A DNA stretch of 64,000 nucleotides from CAZNHL01 sp964572965 (lineage in GTDB: Bacteria; Bacteroidota; Bacteroidia; Cytophagales; UBA9547): contig CAZNHL010000001.1 in assembly GCA_964572965.1 (NCBI GenBank), forward strand, positions 124,001 to 188,000. The letters run 5' to 3'. Shown here piece after piece: positions 18,713 to 27,586 of this stretch; within the stretch, counting starts at the first letter, position 1; each line of letters begins with the position of its first letter. Under the pieces are notes generated by a model, which saw only the letters and a program-made list of their open reading frames with translations, was not told where the DNA came from and searched no databases. The position numbers and the translations under genes were made by a program.

Positions 18713-19192
18713 ATGAAGTCAGTCCAATATATTTGTCTCTTCCTTTTGTCATGTTCAATGCTTACGTCCTGTGATTATTTCTCAGAAACCGAAGAGCCCT
18801 TGGACAGAAGATACCTTGATTCATTGGAGAATGCCAATAAAAAACCTATTATTGATACAGTTGCGACGGTAGAACCTAAGGAAAAAGAGGTTTATGTTTC
18901 CCCGGAAATAAGAGTACAGAGACTGATAATGGCACTTCCTGAAGTCAAAAAAACTGTCTTAAAATTTCAGGGAAAGAAACGAATTTACCCGGAACTGGCA
19001 CAAAAACCGAGTGAAGATGATCCTTACTATTCTGTAAGCGTTGTAGACGACGATACGGTATCAGGCAAAACCTATTATCAGTTCTACATTGACCCTAAAA
19101 CCAATAAGATCAGAATATACGACAGCGGTGAAGACAGACTTGTTCCGATAGAAGAATGGCGTAAGATGCACCAAAATGAAATCCAACCATGA
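18713..19192 (+). CDS. Lipoprotein of unknown function in the T9SS plug operon
   Basis: 159 residues. A type II signal peptide ends in lipobox L-T-S-C with Cys20 as the lipidated residue. The mature part starts with acidic residues and has no recognised domain. It starts four bases after the ABC-F stop, and its last four bases (ATGA) overlap the start of the type IX secretion plug gene, so translation is probably coupled. That overlap suggests an envelope role linked to the plug protein; the direct function is unknown. Confidence 0.75.
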   Translation: MKSVQYICLFLLSCSMLTSCDYFSETEEPLDRRYLDSLENANKKPIIDTVATVEPKEKEVYVSPEIRVQRLIMALPEVKKTVLKFQGKKRIYPELAQKPSEDDPYYSVSVVDDDTVSGKTYYQFYIDPKTNKIRIYDSGEDRLVPIEEWRKMHQNEIQP

Positions 19193-20484
19193 TCAGACAA
19201 CCTTTTTTAATCCCACTTACAATATTTTTTATATTCCTACACTTTATAAGTAGTGGTAAAGGAAGCAATAAAACACTCCGTCTTGAAGACTGGATTTATG
19301 AAAATAATATACGTACAGTGCAACTATATCCTAATGGTGGCAATAATACTGATATTTTTCAATCACCGATAGTAAGCATTGCTCAAGCATTCCCACTTAT
19401 GCTGGAATTTGACGAAATGGGTAGTGAATACAACTATTATTATGCAAAAATCATACGATGTGAATCAAACTGGACCCAGTCAGATATGATGGACATACGG
19501 TTCATGAGCGAGATAAATGAAATCCTTTTAACGCAATATCAATTATCAAATGCTACTAAAGTAGCTTATACACATTATACATTTCAATTACCAAAAGTAA
19601 AAATATCGGGCAATTATGTTTTGATGATTTACCGGGATGGTAACAAAGATGATATCATTATAACCAGAAGGTTCTGTGTTTATGAAAACAGGGTCCCTAT
19701 CGGACTTAAGGTATCATTTTCCGACGTAACAAGGCAACGCTCTACACACCAACAGCTCAATGTAACTGCAAACTATTATGCCTATAACGCAGAAGTTACC
19801 AATACTGCTGACTTTAAGATTGTAATGCGCCAAAATGCCCGTTGGGATAATGCTATTGTTGGCTTGCCTCCTCTGTATGTTAAAGATTTTGACAAAGTCC
19901 TGGACTATTCATATTTCAATGGTGAAACTACTTTTCCCGGAGGTAACGAATTTCGGGCATTTGACACCAGAAGTATTATGTTTCAGCAGCTCAATATAGA
20001 CAGGCTTGAAAAAGACAACAAAAGTAATGTTGCTGTCTTAATGCCAGACAAAAAGAAAAATTCTGTCTATGAATATCTTATTGATATTAACGGAAGATTT
20101 GTAATTAACAGGTATGAAAGTAACAACTCTGCAACTGACCCTGACTATGTAACAGTTAAGTTCCAATATAAAGTACCTGAAGAGCTTGATGGTGACGTTT
20201 ATGTTTTGGGCGGTTTAACAGACTGGAAACTACGGACAGATTTCAAGATGACCTATGACGCAGAAAATCAAACATATACATGTGCTCCATCATTGAAGCA
20301 GGGCTATTATAATTACGTATATGTTTATAAACCCAAAAACGGGAAAGTACAACTGAGCCCATATGAAGGTTGTTTCAGTGTTACCGAAAACATATACGAT
20401 GTACTGCTCTATTACAGACCTATCACATCACAAACAGACCTGTTAATAGGCTATCAGAATACACAATACGTTGTACCTAGATAA
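19189..20484 (+). CDS. Type IX secretion system plug protein (DUF5103)
   Basis: 431 residues with a hydrophobic signal sequence (residues 3-23). It matches the DUF5103/T9SS plug family: an N-terminal beta domain beginning LRLEDWIYENNIRTVQLYP, conserved Y-Y-Y-A-K-I-I-R-C near residue 83 and a C-terminal domain with VYVLGGLTDW near 340. In Flavobacterium johnsoniae the Plug protein closes the periplasmic side of the SprA channel that secretes gliding adhesins and enzymes. The rest of the T9SS is not in this window. It overlaps the lipoprotein gene by four bases and ends at a bidirectional terminator. Confidence 0.85.
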   Translation: MIRQPFLIPLTIFFIFLHFISSGKGSNKTLRLEDWIYENNIRTVQLYPNGGNNTDIFQSPIVSIAQAFPLMLEFDEMGSEYNYYYAKIIRCESNWTQSDMMDIRFMSEINEILLTQYQLSNATKVAYTHYTFQLPKVKISGNYVLMIYRDGNKDDIIITRRFCVYENRVPIGLKVSFSDVTRQRSTHQQLNVTANYYAYNAEVTNTADFKIVMRQNARWDNAIVGLPPLYVKDFDKVLDYSYFNGETTFPGGNEFRAFDTRSIMFQQLNIDRLEKDNKSNVAVLMPDKKKNSVYEYLIDINGRFVINRYESNNSATDPDYVTVKFQYKVPEELDGDVYVLGGLTDWKLRTDFKMTYDAENQTYTCAPSLKQGYYNYVYVYKPKNGKVQLSPYEGCFSVTENIYDVLLYYRPITSQTDLLIGYQNTQYVVPR

Positions 20485-20531
20485 AATAAAAAGGTCCCGC
20501 TCGATGTATGAGCGGGACCTTTTTATTTTAT
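20481..20531. terminator. Bidirectional terminator between the T9SS plug and Cas6-like genes
   Basis: A 21-base inverted repeat (20481-20501 with 20511-20531) with a core AGGTCCCGCT/AGCGGGACCT, flanked by A-rich and T-rich arms, so it works on both strands for the two convergent genes. Confidence 0.88.
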
Positions 20532-20543
20532 CATTTATGTTTA

Positions 20544-21344
20544 CTAAGAAGCCAGTCTTTTAACCAGATACGGAGTAGTACTTCTCTTTATTTCTGTAGC
20601 AGGTACATCTACCATTCCAAAACCCTCATTGGTGATAGAACCCATACCGGTACTAAATATAAACTCCTGCACTTCAGGCTCTGCATATAAGGTGAAAGGT
20701 AAAGTATAACCTCTTACTTCATATTTAGCCTCATTAATATATGTATTATATATTCTAGCTATTTTTTTCTCTTCCTCACGGATTTTATGCAGGTAATCCT
20801 GATCCGGCACTATCTGGAACTTATAGAAAGTAGCCATTTTTTCAGGAGAGTGAACACCCATCTTATCCAGATTTGTCATTGTTGATTCATAAATAAGATC
20901 TGAAAAACCATCTGTTGTAGGCAGTATGAACTTTTTAGGATCATAGCCTTTACCTCTCGGATCAGACAAGATTACAGGAGAAATACACAGGTATTTCATC
21001 TTATTAGTGAAAGGAGGTAACTCTTCTTCTTCTACACTTTCCGGCCTTATTCGCAAATTAGCGATTTCAAGCCTTCTGTAAGAAAAGATCTTACTCATCA
21101 GGTATTCAATGAATTTTTCATTTGGACTTGAAAAAACAATGGTGATCCTGCTGGAAAGAACCTGAAGCCCTTCACGTGACACCTTTGTCTGTCCTTTAAT
21201 TCCTGAAAATGTAAAATGTTTGAATCCCGAAAATTCCTCATGCAAGACTATCATTTCTTTGACAAGTCTTGATATGATATATTGGTGATGAAACGGAACC
21301 GTTGCGCCAATATTTTCAGTCAAAAAAATTACTCTAACTCTCAC
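20544..21344 (-). CDS. Cas6-like endoribonuclease without a CRISPR locus
   Basis: 266 residues starting at GTG (21344); no ATG is near. The N-terminal half has the ferredoxin-like RAMP start (MRVRVIF, then PFHHQYIISRL near 20). The C-terminal half carries the Cas6 glycine-rich loop G-M-G-S-I-T-N-E-G-F-G-M near residues 235-248, preceded by RGYTLPFTLYAEPEVQEF. Cas6 cleaves CRISPR precursor RNA within the repeat. No repeat array or other cas gene is in the window, so this is a stand-alone homologue whose RNA substrate is unknown. A TATTTTTA box lies 14 bases upstream. Confidence 0.75.
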   Translation of the reverse strand: MRVRVIFLTENIGATVPFHHQYIISRLVKEMIVLHEEFSGFKHFTFSGIKGQTKVSREGLQVLSSRITIVFSSPNEKFIEYLMSKIFSYRRLEIANLRIRPESVEEEELPPFTNKMKYLCISPVILSDPRGKGYDPKKFILPTTDGFSDLIYESTMTNLDKMGVHSPEKMATFYKFQIVPDQDYLHKIREEEKKIARIYNTYINEAKYEVRGYTLPFTLYAEPEVQEFIFSTGMGSITNEGFGMVDVPATEIKRSTTPYLVKRLAS

Positions 21345-21538
21345 GATTTCTACGTTTTAAAAATACAACCTTATTAAAAACCCCGTATTTTCAATCCTAT
21401 CCTAAATCTAACCAAGACTTATGGATTGAATCAAAAATTCAAGAAAACAACCTGGATTTCAATGCCTGGAATGTATACAAAATCTTTTCTGAATGTACGC
21501 AAAGGCTAGATTAAGGTTATATTTTTAAAAGTTATATT

Positions 21539-22609
21539 TTAGATTTTCAATTTTACTACCCAGTTATGTTTGTCTGGCTTATGACCAAACTTTATTTCAT
21601 TCAATTCTTTTGAAACACTATTAGAAAACTTACGGCCAGAAACCGCAGGTAATTCATAGTCTACACCATCATTACTGATGTGGCTGATGTGAGAAACAGT
21701 TGCTGCTGTTCCTGCACCAAATGCATCCTCTAACTTGCCAGTCTTGATAGCATTAACAATCTCATCAACAGATACACGACGCTCTTCCACTTTCATTCCG
21801 GCATCCTTCGCTAATTGAATAATGCTATCGCGGGTTATACCCGGCAAAATAGAATCACCCAATTCAGGAGTAACTAAAGTACCATCCAGCACAAACATAA
21901 AGTTCATGGTTCCGGCTTCTTCAATATATTTATGCTCTTTACTATCTGTCCAGATTAACTGATGATAGCCTTTTTCTGCTGCAAGTTTTGCAGGATACAA
22001 TGAAGCCGCATAGTTAGCTGCAGTTTTAGCTGCACCTAAACCACCGTTACTCGCTCTTACATACTTTTTCTCAACCAATACTTTTACCGGTTCAGAATAA
22101 TAAGAACCAGACGGGGAAAGCAATATAATAAATCTATAAGTATCAGAAGGTTTTACCCTGATTTCAGCATCAGTAGCAAACATAAAAGGACGAACATACA
22201 TAGACGTTCCTTCTGCTGTAGGAAACCAGTCCTTTTCTACTTTCAATAACTCCAAAAGACCGTCAATAAAAACCTCTTTAGGTACAGCAGGCATACATAG
22301 TCTTTCTGCAGAGAGGCACATACGCGCCCAGTTAGCATCCGGACGAAAAGTCAAAATTTCTCCCTTATCATTTTTGTATGCCTTCAATCCTTCAAAAATG
22401 GTCTGGCCATAATGGATAACAGATACCGCCGGACTAAGATCCAGGTTTTGAAAAGGCACAATTTGAGGAGCTTTCCATGCACCATTGGCATAGTCGCAGA
22501 CCAGCATATGATCAGTAAAAACCTTCCCGAAGCCTAAATTTTTAAAATCCACACTTGCCAACTTAGAGTTGGTGGTTTTCTGAACCTGAATCTGCGTAGT
22601 CCCGCTCAT
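21539..22609 (-). CDS. ilvE: Branched-chain amino acid aminotransferase
   Basis: Transfers amino groups between glutamate and the keto acids of leucine, isoleucine and valine. 356 residues, class IV fold. The PLP-lysine lies in GGLGAAKTAANYAAS near residue 195. Family blocks VIHYGQTIFEGLKAY near 65-79, RPDANWARM near 87 and EAGTMNFMFV near 232 are intact. It is cytoplasmic. The dapF terminator stands between it and the upstream gene, so it has its own promoter. Confidence 0.95.
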   Translation of the reverse strand: MSGTTQIQVQKTTNSKLASVDFKNLGFGKVFTDHMLVCDYANGAWKAPQIVPFQNLDLSPAVSVIHYGQTIFEGLKAYKNDKGEILTFRPDANWARMCLSAERLCMPAVPKEVFIDGLLELLKVEKDWFPTAEGTSMYVRPFMFATDAEIRVKPSDTYRFIILLSPSGSYYSEPVKVLVEKKYVRASNGGLGAAKTAANYAASLYPAKLAAEKGYHQLIWTDSKEHKYIEEAGTMNFMFVLDGTLVTPELGDSILPGITRDSIIQLAKDAGMKVEERRVSVDEIVNAIKTGKLEDAFGAGTAATVSHISHISNDGVDYELPAVSGRKFSNSVSKELNEIKFGHKPDKHNWVVKLKI

Positions 22610-22755
22610 AAAATTCTACTTTTTCTGCTAAAATTCTTAAAAAGGCAAATTACCTAAAATGGAAGTATTTCACAAAGATTATTCGTTTAAACTCACATAT
22701 TATGGTATAAAATTGTATGTTTTTCTTTAAATCAGAGTCTAAAGACTCGTCAAAA

Positions 22756-22785
22756 TAAAAAAAGGACCTCGAAGGTCCTTTTTCT
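22756..22785 (-). terminator. Terminator after dapF
   Basis: Stem AAAGGACCT (22761-22769) with AGGTCCTTT (22773-22781); T-rich on the minus strand. It separates dapF from ilvE. Confidence 0.75.
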
Positions 22786-22806
22786 TAAAACAAGGATATC
22801 CCTGTT

Positions 22807-23580
22807 TTAAATATCAATTTCTCCTTTAAATACCAGCTCTGCCGGGCCATTCAGGTATACATTCAAATATTTCTCTCCATTAAAATCAAAATTGACACTT
22901 AAGTTTCCGCCAAGGGTTTTTACTTTAACAGGGCTTTCAAGGCCATTTCTTGAAGCTACTATTGCTGCCGCAGTAACGCCTGTTCCACAAGAATAAGTCT
23001 CATCTTCAACGCCGCGCTCGTAAGTACGAACAAAGATTTCGTTATCCCCAATTTTCTCTATAAAATTAGCATTGGTTCCTCCGTTTTTAAAACGCTCTGA
23101 GTAACGAATATTACGGCCGTTTTCAAACACGTTGTATTGTTCAATATTGTCGACAAATGCCACATAGTGTGGCGAACCTGTGTTGAGAAAAGCGTCATTT
23201 TTATTCTCTTCAACACCTGTTACATCGATCATTTTCAAATGAACAATATTATTTTTTATATAAGCCTCATGCGGTCCGTCTATAGCAAGGAAACTTGCAC
23301 TCTCTGTAAATACACCTTGATGATAGGCAAATTTAACCAGACATCTTCCGCCATTACCACACATAGTGCTTTCATTGCCGTCTGAATTAAAATAAACCAT
23401 TTTGAAATCAAAACCCAGCTCATTTTCAAGCAACATAAAACCATCAGCCCCAATACCAAAACGACGATCGCACAATTTCTTTACCAATGCACGATCATTT
23501 GAATCGAAGATATTGTTCCTATTGTCAACAATGACAAAATCGTTGCCAGTACCCTGATATTTATAGAATTGCAGCTTCAT
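22807..23580 (-). CDS. dapF: Diaminopimelate epimerase
   Basis: Interconverts L,L- and meso-diaminopimelate for lysine and peptidoglycan. 257 residues. The two catalytic cysteines are in C-G-N-G-G-R-C near residue 74 and Y-S-C-G-T-G near 198; the N-terminal YQGTGNDFVIVDNR block near residue 8 is typical. Cytoplasmic, cofactor-free enzyme. It stands alone between two terminators. Confidence 0.95.
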   Translation of the reverse strand: MKLQFYKYQGTGNDFVIVDNRNNIFDSNDRALVKKLCDRRFGIGADGFMLLENELGFDFKMVYFNSDGNESTMCGNGGRCLVKFAYHQGVFTESASFLAIDGPHEAYIKNNIVHLKMIDVTGVEENKNDAFLNTGSPHYVAFVDNIEQYNVFENGRNIRYSERFKNGGTNANFIEKIGDNEIFVRTYERGVEDETYSCGTGVTAAAIVASRNGLESPVKVKTLGGNLSVNFDFNGEKYLNVYLNGPAELVFKGEIDI

Positions 23581-23635
23581 TTCGGCTATAACAATAATAG
23601 TAATATATTTTGTTCACGACGAACAAAAGGCTAAT

Positions 23636-23670
23636 AATAAAAAAGCCTCCCGCATTTCTGTGGGAGGCTT
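23636..23670 (-). terminator. Terminator after rplS
   Basis: Stem AAGCCTCCC (23643-23651) with GGGAGGCTT (23662-23670), followed on the minus strand by TTTTTTATT. Confidence 0.8.
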
Positions 23671-23677
23671 CGGTATA

Positions 23678-24040
23678 TTACTTAGAAACAAGTTTTTCTT
23701 TGATTCTAGCGGCTTTACCTTTAGCCTCTCTCAGATAGAACAATCTGGCTCTTCTTACAGAACCTAACCTTACTACTTCGATCTTATCAATAGAAGGAGA
23801 TAGAACCGGGAAAATTCTTTCCACACCTACACCGTTAGAAACTTTTCTTACAGTGAAAGTCTCTCCGTTAGAGTTTTGGTTTCTTCTCTGAATTACAACA
23901 CCTTGGTATTGCTGAATTCTTTCTTTGTTACCTTCTTTGATTTTAACGTGTACGTTTACAGTATCACCTGCATTGAATGAAGGAAGAGTTGCTCTTTTTT
24001 CATTATATGCTTCACTAATTTCTTTCAACAGTGGATTCAT
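23678..24040 (-). CDS. rplS: 50S ribosomal protein L19
   Basis: A 120-residue ribosomal protein at the 30S-50S interface. The blocks [44 protein letters not shown] and RRARLFYLR are all intact. It is alone here, not next to trmD/rimM as in many other bacteria. The gene is followed by a terminator eight bases after the stop. Confidence 0.96.
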   Translation of the reverse strand: MNPLLKEISEAYNEKRATLPSFNAGDTVNVHVKIKEGNKERIQQYQGVVIQRRNQNSNGETFTVRKVSNGVGVERIFPVLSPSIDKIEVVRLGSVRRARLFYLREAKGKAARIKEKLVSK

Positions 24041-24180
24041 GACTCAATCTTGTTTAATCTCGTTTGCGAAAAACGGACTGCAAATATAGGGAATAAAAAT
24101 TTATCTACTAAAATTTCTAGAAAAAAATACGGAAAACTTTTCAGGTTTTCCGCAGTTAAAACTATTTGTTGGGTTTTACC

Positions 24181-24480
24181 CTAAAATTCTACTTCCTGAA
24201 TTGCCTTAACCGGCACATGTACATCACCTTTAAGTGAAATACTATCCACATCTACGTGCCAGATAGTAGTCTCAACGGAAATCAGCTCCCCGTCTTCAAG
24301 GCCAATGTACATTTTCACCTTACCTTTGTAAGAGTTCCCGAGCTTTTCTGCTTTAGTCAAGTATATGCTTCTTAAACGCTGACGCGCCTCGTCACCAGCT
24401 AAAACATCCTTAGTTGTAATTTTTAAAGAAGACAATTCTTCTTTTTCTACTTTCCTGACATTCATAACCTCTGCTACCAT
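24181..24480 (-). CDS. Conserved small protein of unknown function
   Basis: A 99-residue cytoplasmic protein starting at ATG 24480. The longer frame (to 24534) was rejected because a TACCTTTA promoter box falls within its first codons. It has a charged N-terminus (MNVRKVEKEELSSL after a short lead) and a beta-rich C-terminal half with alternating hydrophobic residues ending in VKAIQEVEF. It looks like a small regulatory or binding fold; no family is recognised with confidence. There is no operon partner. Confidence 0.7.
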   Translation of the reverse strand: MVAEVMNVRKVEKEELSSLKITTKDVLAGDEARQRLRSIYLTKAEKLGNSYKGKVKMYIGLEDGELISVETTIWHVDVDSISLKGDVHVPVKAIQEVEF

Positions 24481-24534
24481 ATTAATTCCTAAATGTAAAG
24501 GTACACTAAAAATTCTTATACAACTTACGCCCAC

Positions 24535-24878
24535 GACCCATAAAAGTTTAATTTTTGTTCTATTATAAAGAAAAACTTACATAGCAATTACCTCGCTTCT
24601 GAACTATGACATATAAGCTAACAGATTCAAATCCAATACCTAAACTCCCCTCGATAATACAGAATGGAACAAATTTTCGTTAAAAATGATTATAAAACTT
24701 AGTAGGCTAATCGGGCTCTGAGTATCTGTAAAGGAAACAATGCACCAATAAGTGCGTTTTAAAGTACAACCCCAGGTAATTTGGTATAGAATTTGTTAAC
24801 AAAGGGGTAATTAACAAATTGCATTTATAGTTTACATTTGCATCTATAACCAAACCAAACAACCTAACAATCAATCAT
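24535..24878. promoter_or_regulatory. Intergenic region with inverted repeat and dksA-like promoter
   Basis: This 340-base divergent gap has no gene. It holds a perfect ten-base inverted repeat AATTTGTTAA / TTAACAAATT (24790-24799 and 24811-24820; half-site centres 21 bases apart, two helical turns). Just downstream is an exact -7 box TACATTTG (24833-24840). The layout looks like an operator upstream of the DksA-like gene. Confidence 0.5.
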
Positions 24879-25268
24879 ATGATCACGATGGCAGACGAGA
24901 AAGTAAGATATTCTGAGGAAGAACTGAAGGAATTTGAGGAACTGATCAGCAGTAAACTGGACAGGGCGCGTAAGGAGCTTTCTTTCATGAAAGAGTCGCT
25001 TACCAGACGTAATGATTCGGGTACAGACGGAACTGCGGGCAATATAAAAATGCTTGAAGATGGTGCAGAAACATTAGAAAAAGAAAGTTTCAACCAATTA
25101 GCAGCCCGTCAGCAAAAATTCATTACACAATTGGAGAATGCACTTGTTCGTATTAAAAACGGGACTTATGGTATTTGTGTTGACACCGGCAAACTAATTC
25201 CAAGAGAAAGACTTAGAGCAGTGCCACACACACAACATTCTATTGAAGCCAAACTAGCAAAACAATAA
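24879..25268 (+). CDS. TraR/DksA family regulator with incomplete zinc finger
   Basis: 129 residues. The N-terminal part is a coiled coil (about residues 8-70), and the C-terminus carries the family block Y-G-I-C-V-D-T-G-K-L-I-P-R-E-R-L-R-A-V-P near 100-119. DksA proteins enter the RNA polymerase secondary channel and adjust rRNA and amino-acid promoters with ppGpp. Only one of the four zinc-binding cysteines is present (C105), so the finger cannot bind zinc in the usual way. The start is ATG 24879 or ATG 24888. Its promoter and an inverted repeat lie upstream, and a terminator follows. Confidence 0.85.
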   Translation: MITMADEKVRYSEEELKEFEELISSKLDRARKELSFMKESLTRRNDSGTDGTAGNIKMLEDGAETLEKESFNQLAARQQKFITQLENALVRIKNGTYGICVDTGKLIPRERLRAVPHTQHSIEAKLAKQ

Positions 25269-25271
25269 CAA

Positions 25272-25313
25272 AGAATGCCTCCGACTTTCATGAAAAACCG
25301 GAGGCATTCTTTT
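25272..25313 (+). terminator. Terminator after the dksA-like gene
   Basis: A perfect 12-base stem AGAATGCCTCCG (25272-25283) with CGGAGGCATTCT (25299-25310), then TTT. It begins four bases after the stop. Confidence 0.85.
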
Positions 25314-25350
25314 ATGTGCTCAAGTTTTGTTAAATTGCAGGAAAAACTGC

Positions 25351-25917
25351 ATGGATTTCCTTAAAAATCATATTGAGGCTTTAATTTTTTGTGCTGAAAA
25401 ACCATTGTCAGTACAGGAAATTAAAAGTTGTCTGACCGAAATGTTTGAGGCTGAAGTTCCTGTGGAACATATTTCAGAAGCAATAGATTTTTTGATCCAA
25501 AAGTACGAGGACGAACAATTTTCTTTTGCTATTTATAGCATGGCAGGTGGTTATCAGTTTTTAACAAAACCTGCATATCAAACCAGCTTATCAATTCTAT
25601 TGAAGCAGGCCTCTAAAAAGCGCTTGTCAGCATCGGCACTGGAAACTTTATCTATTATTGCTTATAAACAACCAATCTCTAAAAGTCAGGCTGAAGCTAT
25701 CAGGGGCGTTAACTGCGATTATGCAATCCAAAAATTGCTCGAAAAAGAAATTATAGAAATCAAAGGGAAATCAGACGGTCCCGGCAGACCATTACTTTAT
25801 GGTACAAACGACAAGTTTCTGGAATATTTTGGTATTAATAGCATTTCAGAATTACCTCAACCTAAAGATTTCGCTATTAACGACAATGAAATTGGCAATA
25901 CTACGCTAACCGATTAA
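25351..25917 (+). CDS. scpB: Segregation and condensation protein B (ScpB)
   Basis: A subunit of the SMC-ScpA-ScpB condensin that organises and segregates the chromosome. 188 residues from ATG 25351 (an in-frame TTG at 25327 gives an eight-residue extension not seen in the family). Two winged-helix domains: the first begins HIEALIFCAEKPLS near residue 6, the second has the highly conserved LSASALETLSIIAYKQPISK near 90-109 and IRGVNCDYAIQKLLEKEII near 115. scpA is not in the window. Confidence 0.92.
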   Translation: MDFLKNHIEALIFCAEKPLSVQEIKSCLTEMFEAEVPVEHISEAIDFLIQKYEDEQFSFAIYSMAGGYQFLTKPAYQTSLSILLKQASKKRLSASALETLSIIAYKQPISKSQAEAIRGVNCDYAIQKLLEKEIIEIKGKSDGPGRPLLYGTNDKFLEYFGINSISELPQPKDFAINDNEIGNTTLTD

Positions 25918-25990
25918 GGAACTTATTTATCAGTTCAACACTTAATACAATTCAATAATTATAAATATCTGGTAGCAATACCAAGCTAAC

Positions 25991-27331
25991 ATGGCAAAAT
26001 TTAATTCAGACAACGACAGGCCGGGAAGGTCATCTCGTTCAGGCGACTCATCAAAAGGGCCAAAGAAAGACTCTGCAAGAGGCAATTCTGAGAGATCAGG
26101 AAAAGCGGGTGACAGAAAGTTTTCAGAAAAAAGACCAAGAATTTCGGAAGGTCCACGCCGTAACGAAGGTAGCGAGCGTAAATTCAGTAATACAAGAAAC
26201 GAAAAACCCGGCACTTTCAGCCGCGGCAAATCAGAAGGATTCAAAGGCAATAATACAAAAGAACGCTATGAGAAGAAAGAAGGCGGTGAGCGTTCTTTCG
26301 GATCTGGTAAAAATATAAAAACAGGCTTTTCTGCTCGTGGCAAATCAGAAGGATTCAGAGGTAATTCTGATAAGAAATCACACTTCCACAAGAAAGAAGA
26401 GGAAGCATCTCCTTATAAAAAACGAGTACCTAAAACAGAAGGTTTTGACCGAAAATTTGGCATTAACAATGACCGTACCAAACCATTACCTCCTGAAAGG
26501 GGTAGAAAATCTGGCCAGGGCGAAGAAGATATCAACACCCCCAATTACGATTTTAAGACAGCTAAAGAGAACTATTCTAAACATCATGCACCCAAAGCAA
26601 AGACTACTGATACTGAAAAACGAGATGGTATCCGCCTGAACCGTTACATTTCCAATAGCGGTGTATGCTCAAGAAGGGATGCGGATTTACTTATTGAAAC
26701 AGGCGAAATCACAATCAATGGCAAAGTAGTTACTGAAATGGGCTACATGGTTCAGGCAAACGATGTTGTAAAATACAATGGCCGTACGCTGAAACGTGAA
26801 AAGCTGGTCTATGTACTGTTGAACAAGCCGAAAGATTTCATTACAACGACGAATGATCCTGATGAACGCAAAACAGTAATGGATTTGGTAGCTAATGCTG
26901 CTACAGAACGCCTTTACCCTGTAGGACGTCTGGATAGAAATACGACTGGCCTATTATTATTGACAAATGACGGAGAGCTTTCTGAAAAACTGGCTCACCC
27001 TTCTAACAATATCAAAAAAATCTACCATGTAGATTTAGATAAACCTTTGGAGGAGGAAGACTTTGAAAAAATTGTAGCCGGTGTAAAACTCTTTGACGGA
27101 GTTGCGCAGGTGGATGACCTGGCTATTGTAGGTGTTGACCGTACAAGTATCGGTATTGAAATACACTTGGGAAGGAACCGTATTGTGAGAAGGATTTTTG
27201 AAGAACTTGGTTACAAAGTTGAACGCCTAGACCGCATTATGTATGCCGGACTTACCAAAAAGGACATACCAAGAGGAAATTGGAGATACCTTACAGAAAA
27301 AGAATTAGTTCGTCTGAAATTTCAAAAATAA
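25991..27331 (+). CDS. rRNA pseudouridine synthase (RluB/RsuA family) with long basic N-terminal tail
   Basis: 446 residues. Residues 1 to about 210 are low-complexity, rich in K, R, G, S and E, with a repeated RGKSEGF-K/R-GN unit. From about 213 comes an S4 RNA-binding domain (IRLNRYISNSGVCSRRDAD), then the catalytic domain with G-R-L-D-R-N-T-T-G-L-L-L-L near 315, whose Asp is the nucleophile, and the KIYHVDLDKPL block. It should make pseudouridine in 23S or 16S rRNA. The tail is not in E. coli RluB (about 290 residues in all) and is likely disordered and RNA-binding. Confidence 0.88.
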   Translation: MAKFNSDNDRPGRSSRSGDSSKGPKKDSARGNSERSGKAGDRKFSEKRPRISEGPRRNEGSERKFSNTRNEKPGTFSRGKSEGFKGNNTKERYEKKEGGERSFGSGKNIKTGFSARGKSEGFRGNSDKKSHFHKKEEEASPYKKRVPKTEGFDRKFGINNDRTKPLPPERGRKSGQGEEDINTPNYDFKTAKENYSKHHAPKAKTTDTEKRDGIRLNRYISNSGVCSRRDADLLIETGEITINGKVVTEMGYMVQANDVVKYNGRTLKREKLVYVLLNKPKDFITTTNDPDERKTVMDLVANAATERLYPVGRLDRNTTGLLLLTNDGELSEKLAHPSNNIKKIYHVDLDKPLEEEDFEKIVAGVKLFDGVAQVDDLAIVGVDRTSIGIEIHLGRNRIVRRIFEELGYKVERLDRIMYAGLTKKDIPRGNWRYLTEKELVRLKFQK

Positions 27332-27367
27332 GGTTTTCTTACCTCTACAGGCGATGTAATATTTTAA

Positions 27368-27404
27368 CAAATAAAGGCTCAAATTGGGGGCCTTTATTTG
27401 TTTC
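27368..27404 (+). terminator. Terminator after the pseudouridine synthase gene
   Basis: A perfect 11-base stem CAAATAAAGGC (27368-27378) with GCCTTTATTTG (27390-27400), then TTTC. The 180 bases between it and the next small gene show nothing else. Confidence 0.7.
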
Positions 27405-27586
27405 ATGGAGCTCAAACAGAATATTCTTTCTACAATCCGGAACACAAAAAAACGAATTAAGCTGATTATCAATCATTTTCTTACTAAGTCAGTAGTATAA
27501 TAACTATTTCATCTTAAAAATCTCGTATGTCAGTTTATGAGATATAATTAACATACCAGACCTTAGAGTTTTCCTATCTTTATACT

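Noticed and set aside
20485..21538. CRISPR array near the Cas6-like gene
   Set aside because: No direct repeats with regular spacers were found on either side; only a terminator palindrome is present.
26109..26639. Two extra frames inside the tail of the pseudouridine synthase gene
   Set aside because: They are alternate frames of repetitive codons; the main frame continues into a conserved enzyme.
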